NCBI GenBank assembly: GCA_036939975.1
Contig: JALLPB010000165.1
Span: forward strand, 1 to 44,295
Direction of reading: 5' to 3'
DNA length: 44,295 nt
From: Cyclostephanos tholiformis
Taxonomy: Eukaryota; Bacillariophyta; Thalassiosirophyceae; Thalassiosirales; Thalassiosiraceae
The first letter of the stretch is position 1. Each line of letters opens with the position of its first letter. Shown here in pieces: positions 39,634 through 44,295 of the stretch. The notes beneath the pieces were generated by a model. That model was not told the DNA's origin, did no database searches, and saw only the letters and a program-made list of their open reading frames with translations. Made by a program: the position numbers and the translations under genes.

Positions 39634-42600
39634 TCATGGACTATACCCGATGAGTTTCTCGACTTCCCAATTCACATGATCATTCATCCATTGTACGTAG
39701 TGCGAGTCTAACTTCGCTGCCCCCACTCCTAGTTGCTCAGCTTCGAATGTTCCATCCTCATCACTTACCCAACCAGCGTCAACGTCAGGCACTAGACTGG
39801 TTCGATCGCGGATCATATCTAAAAGCCCCGCAATGCCGGGAATAGGCAATGTTGAGTACAAATTATCATCGACAGCATCTTCATTCCATACCAAGTCTTC
39901 ATAACGCACGGAGATTAGGTCAACGACGCCATCGAATGCTACAGCGCTCAAGAAGTTGCGAATTTTATCCGCACGGAGCTCCAGAATACTGGAATAGGGA
40001 TCGCCTGCGTGGGAAATACTCGACGCCGGGTGAAGTTCGTACAACGGGAAGGAATCAGATTGCGGATCTCTTGCTGTCTTGCAAGGGACGACTTCCTCGA
40101 ATGAAAAACCGAAGGAACAGTTGGCGTCTGCGGTACCCGATATGGCATCATCTAGATGGGACCGTTTTCTCACCCACGGGGATGTGACAAAATCGTGCCA
40201 ATCCATGCCTTTGTGAGCAGGAGCATTTATTGGATGTCGCCGCATATTTTCTACCCAGTCGAGGGGATTCAGGAATACTGATACAACCAGGGTCTGTGAC
40301 TGAGATGCAATGGTGTGCTTGGGTTCAGATTGAAACCACTTTCCGGGTCTAGAAAATCCATATAAAACAGGGGTATTTGGGAAGCAACGAGCCAATTTTT
40401 CAACCAACCACTCTGACCCGCTTATTCGTTCTCCTAGTACAACAATCTGGTCAACGGATGGCTTCGGTTCAGATCTTTTATAGTAACCTATCAATTCTTC
40501 CGCAGACCAGTCAATGTTTTCGTTCAAGTACCGGATGTAGTAAAAGTTCTCATTGATTTTGTTTACCGTAGGAAAGCAAACATGGCCCGTGCATCCTAAA
40601 GGATCCGCCCAGAACAAATTTTCCTTTTTGACGGGTACTTGCCATCCGGACGATTCATCGGCGCGCAGGCCCGTCTGAGCCTGGATTTGATCCAAAAGCC
40701 CGACGATGCCAGGAAGAGTCAAGGATTCATCTGAGGCAAAATTGTCATAATTACTGTACGGCTCGACCAAATCTTCGAACTGAACTGGAATGACAACTCT
40801 CACACCATCATGTTGTGCGGACTCCACCAAAGCAGAACGGATGTTTTTCGCACGAAGATCGAGTATCGTTCCATTCACTAAGGGCAATTCTGCCTTGACA
40901 TACTCTTCCCATCCCAGTATGTCTCCACCATTATTGCCTATTGGAGCATACTTTGGATCATGTTGTGAATCAACGCGCATCAACTCGATCCAAGCATAGG
41001 GATTAATAGATACCGCCACTACGAGAATGTGCCCATTCTTGGGCTTTTGGTGAGCAATATTCCTGTCCGTTGCATCGTCTTCACTGCTGGCATCCAATCC
41101 AACATTCCCAAAATGATGAATTACGTCATCGGATGGGGGATCTATTGTTCTTCCCAAACGACGAGACGTCCGCGGAATATTACGTAGCGTTCTTTGTGTT
41201 GGTTTCTTTGTGGCGTTGCTGTCAATAGTCGGAAGTCCCCCTGTGACCTTCATGTCGGGATACAGCCTTTTTAACTTATCGACTAACCAAGCAATGGTTG
41301 AGTGACGTTCGCAGATTCCAAGCACGATGATGGTGTCTATACCAACAAATTTATTGAACTGAATATTTGACGCTTGGTGATGCATACTTTTTCCGGAAGC
41401 TGCGGATGCAACAGTTTCGACAATCAGGTCGTCTTCTAGTCCATGATACTCTGGAGGATTCTGCCGATGATTTGAAATCGGTGAAGAGGAATGATCGCGC
41501 GGATCATCTTCCACAAGGTGAAGTGCACTCGATTCATAGTAGTCGTCTCCGTCATCAATATTCTTACTTCTTCCTATTGAGTTGTCCCCTCTATTTGATT
41601 CCTGACCATCGTCAAGCAATATTTCACTAGACCCTTCTTGGAACCTTTTCATTTTGACGTCAGTGAAAACCCACCCCAAGAGGAACAAGAAACTTGACAT
41701 CCATAGTAAACTCTTCCAGCCTGACCGCAGATACCGCGCTGACGGTGCCTCACGGCAACAATATCGACCGCAATGGTCAGGATCACGATCAAAGTAATTT
41801 AGATCGTCGTAAGATTGGGACAATTGTCGAAGCTCGTATTTATTTTTTGATGAAGAGGTAAGACACCTGGCCTCCCCGCCTTCGTCGTCGTTTTCGTCAT
41901 TGTCATCATGTAAGGAGGTAGATGGAGGCGGTAAAAATGAATTTAACGTTTCAGGCATTCCATTCTTCGAATGATAATGATTTCTACGAGAGCCAGACGA
42001 TTTCTTGATGTTGGTCGGGGCAGCGGTAGTAGTGCCTGATTTCGCAGACGGTAACGGAGCCAACTCCACAGCGACGCAATCACAATTGTCCTCTATATCG
42101 AAACTCTCCTCACGTTGTTGATGCTCCTGCTGCTGTTCTTGGCCCCGCTCAACGTCTCCTATAATTCCACCTAATTCTCGATGGGCGCCACCGCCCACGG
42201 AATTCATCATCCACGCATGTCGACCCTTTCTCCACTGCAAAATTCGTTTCTCCATCTCTCTCCTTTCTTTCTCGTTGAAGCCGCCAATATCGCGGTCTAT
42301 CTCGTCGTCAGTGTCGAAGCTCCCGAGGTCGCTGCTATTGTAGACCAATTCGATTTCAACGTCCATGCACGTGTTTAGGTCAACGTCGGAAACCTGCTCG
42401 AACGATAGCGACTCCAGGCCAGAGTTGTGTATTCCCTCAAAGAACCTATCGTCAGACGAGAACTGTCGCGTGTGATGCCCCTCCCCGTCGAGGTCGTCGT
42501 CGAGTTCGTCGTTGGAGTAGGTCCTGTCGCCATTGGTGCTGAAGACGTTGTCACCGCTTTCAAAAGGAATCACATTATCAAATTTTTCGGGAGGATTTTC

Positions 42601-44151
42601 GTCATTAGTCAGTACCGCCAATGGGTGGTCCCAGCGAGGGTTGATATCGACAGCGGTCGTCCTGACCGCGCTCATCGTCCCCACGGCGAGGGCTGAACCG
42701 GTCGCCGGATCGGAGTTGATCTCGTCCTGTCTGGTGTAGGAAATACCGATGCCCTTCAGTTCGCTGAACGGAATCGCGGACGGGTTGGATCGCCAACCCC
42801 TCGGCTTCTCCTTCAGCGCTACAAGACGTCCGATGCGCCCGACGCCACCGCTCCTGTCCTCCTCGATATCTCCTTCCACCATCCTCACCCCGACAACCTC
42901 CTCCTCGTCGTCGTCACCACCGTCGTCATCAATGTCAACTTCATCATCATCGTCGTCGCTGAACGAGAATGTTAAGGTCCGATCCTGGTATCCCAGCAGC
43001 GACGGTTCAACGCCCATCCCCCGTCCTCCTCCTCGTCCTCCTTCTCCTCCTCGTCCTCCTCGCATCCCCCCCCCCCGGCCCACCTGCGAGATCCTTGGCG
43101 TGGCCTCCGACTCTGCCGCCGAGGATGTTTCCGACATAATCGAATTCATCGAACTCGAATGGCCATGTCGTGGCTGTTTCTTGGACGGTTTGGCGTATGA
43201 CGTCGGGGGATGGGACACTTTCGTGAGAGGATGAGCCGGGGGGAGTCTCGGTCGGGAGGATTCGCCGCGTTTGCCGTGGATGTTCTCCCCCGGACCGATG
43301 GACGGGGGGGGATGCGGGAGCTGTATGACCAGGTTATTACGCGTGAATTTCTGCTGCCTCCCCCCGCCGTTTCCCCTCCTCTTGATCCCGCCACCTCCCC
43401 CGGACCTGACGTCCGTCGCATTCGGAACGGACGATGACATCGCCGTCCCTCGCCGCGGCTGCGACGATGACGTCGACCCCCTTTCCGCGTTTCCACCTCG
43501 CTGAAATTTCTCCTGTCGATCCAAATTTCGCGCGACGAGAAAAACGCCTTGCCCCTCGTCCTCGTCGTCGTCGTCGTCGTCGTCGTCCGAGGAATACGAC
43601 CCCTCCCCCTTTGCCGCACCCCCCGGATCGCGACGGAGCGCCGCGAACGCCGATCTTGCATGATGACGCAGCGTCGACGACTCGATGGAGGCGGAGTTCT
43701 CGAACTGCGTCGGCGAGTTGATCGCGCCGCCGAACCCGAGCGCGTTCAGCATGTATGCGTGCCCGAGCGTGGTGTTCGATCGATTGTGCCGTCGGACCGT
43801 CGCCGGTGGCGTTGGAGCTTGGGGCGATTGGGGCGATTCGAGGAGGGGGGGTCGGAGGGAGGGGCGATGACCCTTCGTTGCGTATGACTCGACGTATTCG
43901 TCGTCGATTCCGTCATTCGTTGGCGTAATCGTCGTATTCGTCGTATTCGTCGTGTTCGTCGTATTCGTCGTGTTCGTCGTAATCGTCGTCACGCTGATAT
44001 TCGAGGCGGAGCCGACTCTCCTCCTGGGTGAGTTCGACGGCGATCGGGACGGCGGGCGAAATATGTCTCCCCCCCTGGGAGATGATCCCGCCGCCCCAGT
44101 CGTACCATGTGCGGCGTTCGATACCGCGCGATCCGTCGATCGGTCGGACAT
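39634..44151 (-). CDS. Large type-II membrane protein with two sulfotransferase-like lumenal domains
   Basis: This is a 1505-aa frame from the ATG at 44151, but the frame stays open without a stop to the window edge (poly-Asp preceded by TTRGRGRRG), so the true start may lie outside. Residues 1-810 are low-complexity and cytosolic-like (Ser, Gly, Asp, Thr-Asn repeats). One helix SLLWMSSFLFLLGWVFTDV at about 815 is the only membrane segment. Two related domains follow. Domain 2 (about 1230-1505) has VVLGERISGSEWLVEKL, a P-loop-like PAPS-site motif, SVFLNPLDWVENMRRHPINAP, WHDFV and VRYEDLVW. Domain 1 (about 937-1225) has the same order but a degenerate VLGICERHSTIAWLVDKL. Golgi sulfotransferases move sulfate from PAPS to glycans. 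The family is recalled, not searched. Confidence 0.72.
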   Translation of the reverse strand: MSDRSTDRAVSNAAHGTTGAAGSSPRGGDIFRPPSRSPSNSPRRRVGSASNISVTTITTNTTNTTNTTNTTNTTITPTNDGIDDEYVESYATKGHRPSLRPPLLESPQSPQAPTPPATVRRHNRSNTTLGHAYMLNALGFGGAINSPTQFENSASIESSTLRHHARSAFAALRRDPGGAAKGEGSYSSDDDDDDDDEDEGQGVFLVARNLDRQEKFQRGGNAERGSTSSSQPRRGTAMSSSVPNATDVRSGGGGGIKRRGNGGGRQQKFTRNNLVIQLPHPPPSIGPGENIHGKRGESSRPRLPPAHPLTKVSHPPTSYAKPSKKQPRHGHSSSMNSIMSETSSAAESEATPRISQVGRGGGMRGGRGGEGGRGGGRGMGVEPSLLGYQDRTLTFSFSDDDDDEVDIDDDGGDDDEEEVVGVRMVEGDIEEDRSGGVGRIGRLVALKEKPRGWRSNPSAIPFSELKGIGISYTRQDEINSDPATGSALAVGTMSAVRTTAVDINPRWDHPLAVLTNDENPPEKFDNVIPFESGDNVFSTNGDRTYSNDELDDDLDGEGHHTRQFSSDDRFFEGIHNSGLESLSFEQVSDVDLNTCMDVEIELVYNSSDLGSFDTDDEIDRDIGGFNEKERREMEKRILQWRKGRHAWMMNSVGGGAHRELGGIIGDVERGQEQQQEHQQREESFDIEDNCDCVAVELAPLPSAKSGTTTAAPTNIKKSSGSRRNHYHSKNGMPETLNSFLPPPSTSLHDDNDENDDEGGEARCLTSSSKNKYELRQLSQSYDDLNYFDRDPDHCGRYCCREAPSARYLRSGWKSLLWMSSFLFLLGWVFTDVKMKRFQEGSSEILLDDGQESNRGDNSIGRSKNIDDGDDYYESSALHLVEDDPRDHSSSPISNHRQNPPEYHGLEDDLIVETVASAASGKSMHHQASNIQFNKFVGIDTIIVLGICERHSTIAWLVDKLKRLYPDMKVTGGLPTIDSNATKKPTQRTLRNIPRTSRRLGRTIDPPSDDVIHHFGNVGLDASSEDDATDRNIAHQKPKNGHILVVAVSINPYAWIELMRVDSQHDPKYAPIGNNGGDILGWEEYVKAELPLVNGTILDLRAKNIRSALVESAQHDGVRVVIPVQFEDLVEPYSNYDNFASDESLTLPGIVGLLDQIQAQTGLRADESSGWQVPVKKENLFWADPLGCTGHVCFPTVNKINENFYYIRYLNENIDWSAEELIGYYKRSEPKPSVDQIVVLGERISGSEWLVEKLARCFPNTPVLYGFSRPGKWFQSEPKHTIASQSQTLVVSVFLNPLDWVENMRRHPINAPAHKGMDWHDFVTSPWVRKRSHLDDAISGTADANCSFGFSFEEVVPCKTARDPQSDSFPLYELHPASSISHAGDPYSSILELRADKIRNFLSAVAFDGVVDLISVRYEDLVWNEDAVDDNLYSTLPIPGIAGLLDMIRDRTSLVPDVDAGWVSDEDGTFEAEQLGVGAAKLDSHYVQWMNDHVNWEVEKLIGYSP

Positions 44152-44167
44152 GTCCCCATCCGCCCCA

Positions 44168-44168
44168 A

Positions 44169-44211
<43 letters not shown>
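44168..44211. repeat. Triplet microsatellite (CGT/ACG)n
   Basis: About fourteen perfect triplets occur here. On the minus strand in the open frame they read as poly-Asp just upstream of the first ATG of the large membrane protein. Confidence 0.85.
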
Positions 44212-44295
44212 CCCCCGACGGCCGCGTCCACGCGTCGTCCTCCCCCCCCGCCCCGTCGGACTCCACCCCTCCCGCTCGTTCGTCTTCTCCTCCTC

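Overview
This window looks like nuclear DNA of a stramenopile alga, most likely a diatom. This is an inference from several things in the sequence: short spliceosomal introns (about 70-180 nt, GT..AG), nucleus-encoded SufS and an EGY-like M50 protease that both start with a signal peptide followed by a Phe-containing plastid-type cleavage context, a eukaryotic tRNA-Asp, interstitial TTAGGG telomere-type units, and many (GAC)n/(TCG)n triplet tracts inside genes. GC-rich gene blocks alternate with AT-rich deserts.

Layout. Positions 1-3434 are AT-rich accessory DNA on the minus strand. They hold the start of a Cys-rich gene cut by the window edge, then a frameshifted or spliced gene (969-2675) whose oxygenase-like motifs appear in permuted order, flanked by degenerate 'aactgtta/taacagtt' repeats. 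Positions 3670-11412 are a GC-rich block: an auxilin-like J-domain protein, then plastid SufS (minus) head-to-head with a class-3 lipase (plus). Positions 11413-19643 are a desert of about 8 kb with a decayed retroelement-like reading frame, an interstitial telomeric tract and diverged tandem duplications. Positions 19644-23098 are a DNA transposon: 47-bp terminal inverted repeats around an intact 845-aa transposase-like gene, with a tandemly duplicated right end. Positions 23280-25595 hold a two-exon EGY-type plastid metalloprotease, followed by tRNA-Asp(GUC).

Positions 26435-29695 hold a five-exon gene for a secreted, C-terminally anchored protein made of two fused acetamidase/formamidase domains. 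A 903-bp stretch, including an intron, is identical between the two halves while the flanks have diverged, which is the pattern expected of gene conversion. Positions 30139-33205 hold a B-type-like cyclin, small unassigned ORFs and a two-exon gene with a duplicated helical repeat. A small palindromic fold-back element lies at 33504-33620. Positions 33828-39396 hold an SLC35A-type nucleotide-sugar transporter, a six-exon HxxxDG acyltransferase, and a divergent four-exon patatin-like phospholipase. The right end (39634 to the edge) is a very large single-pass membrane protein with two tandem sulfotransferase-like lumenal domains, the first degenerate.

Functional themes are lipid turnover (class-3 lipase, patatin and CoA acyltransferase, the last two divergent and 279 bp apart), plastid maintenance (SufS, EGY), Golgi glycan or sulfation chemistry (SLC35A, sulfotransferase-like protein), extracellular amide use (formamidase fusion), and mobile DNA. 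All function calls come from motifs read by eye; no database search was run.
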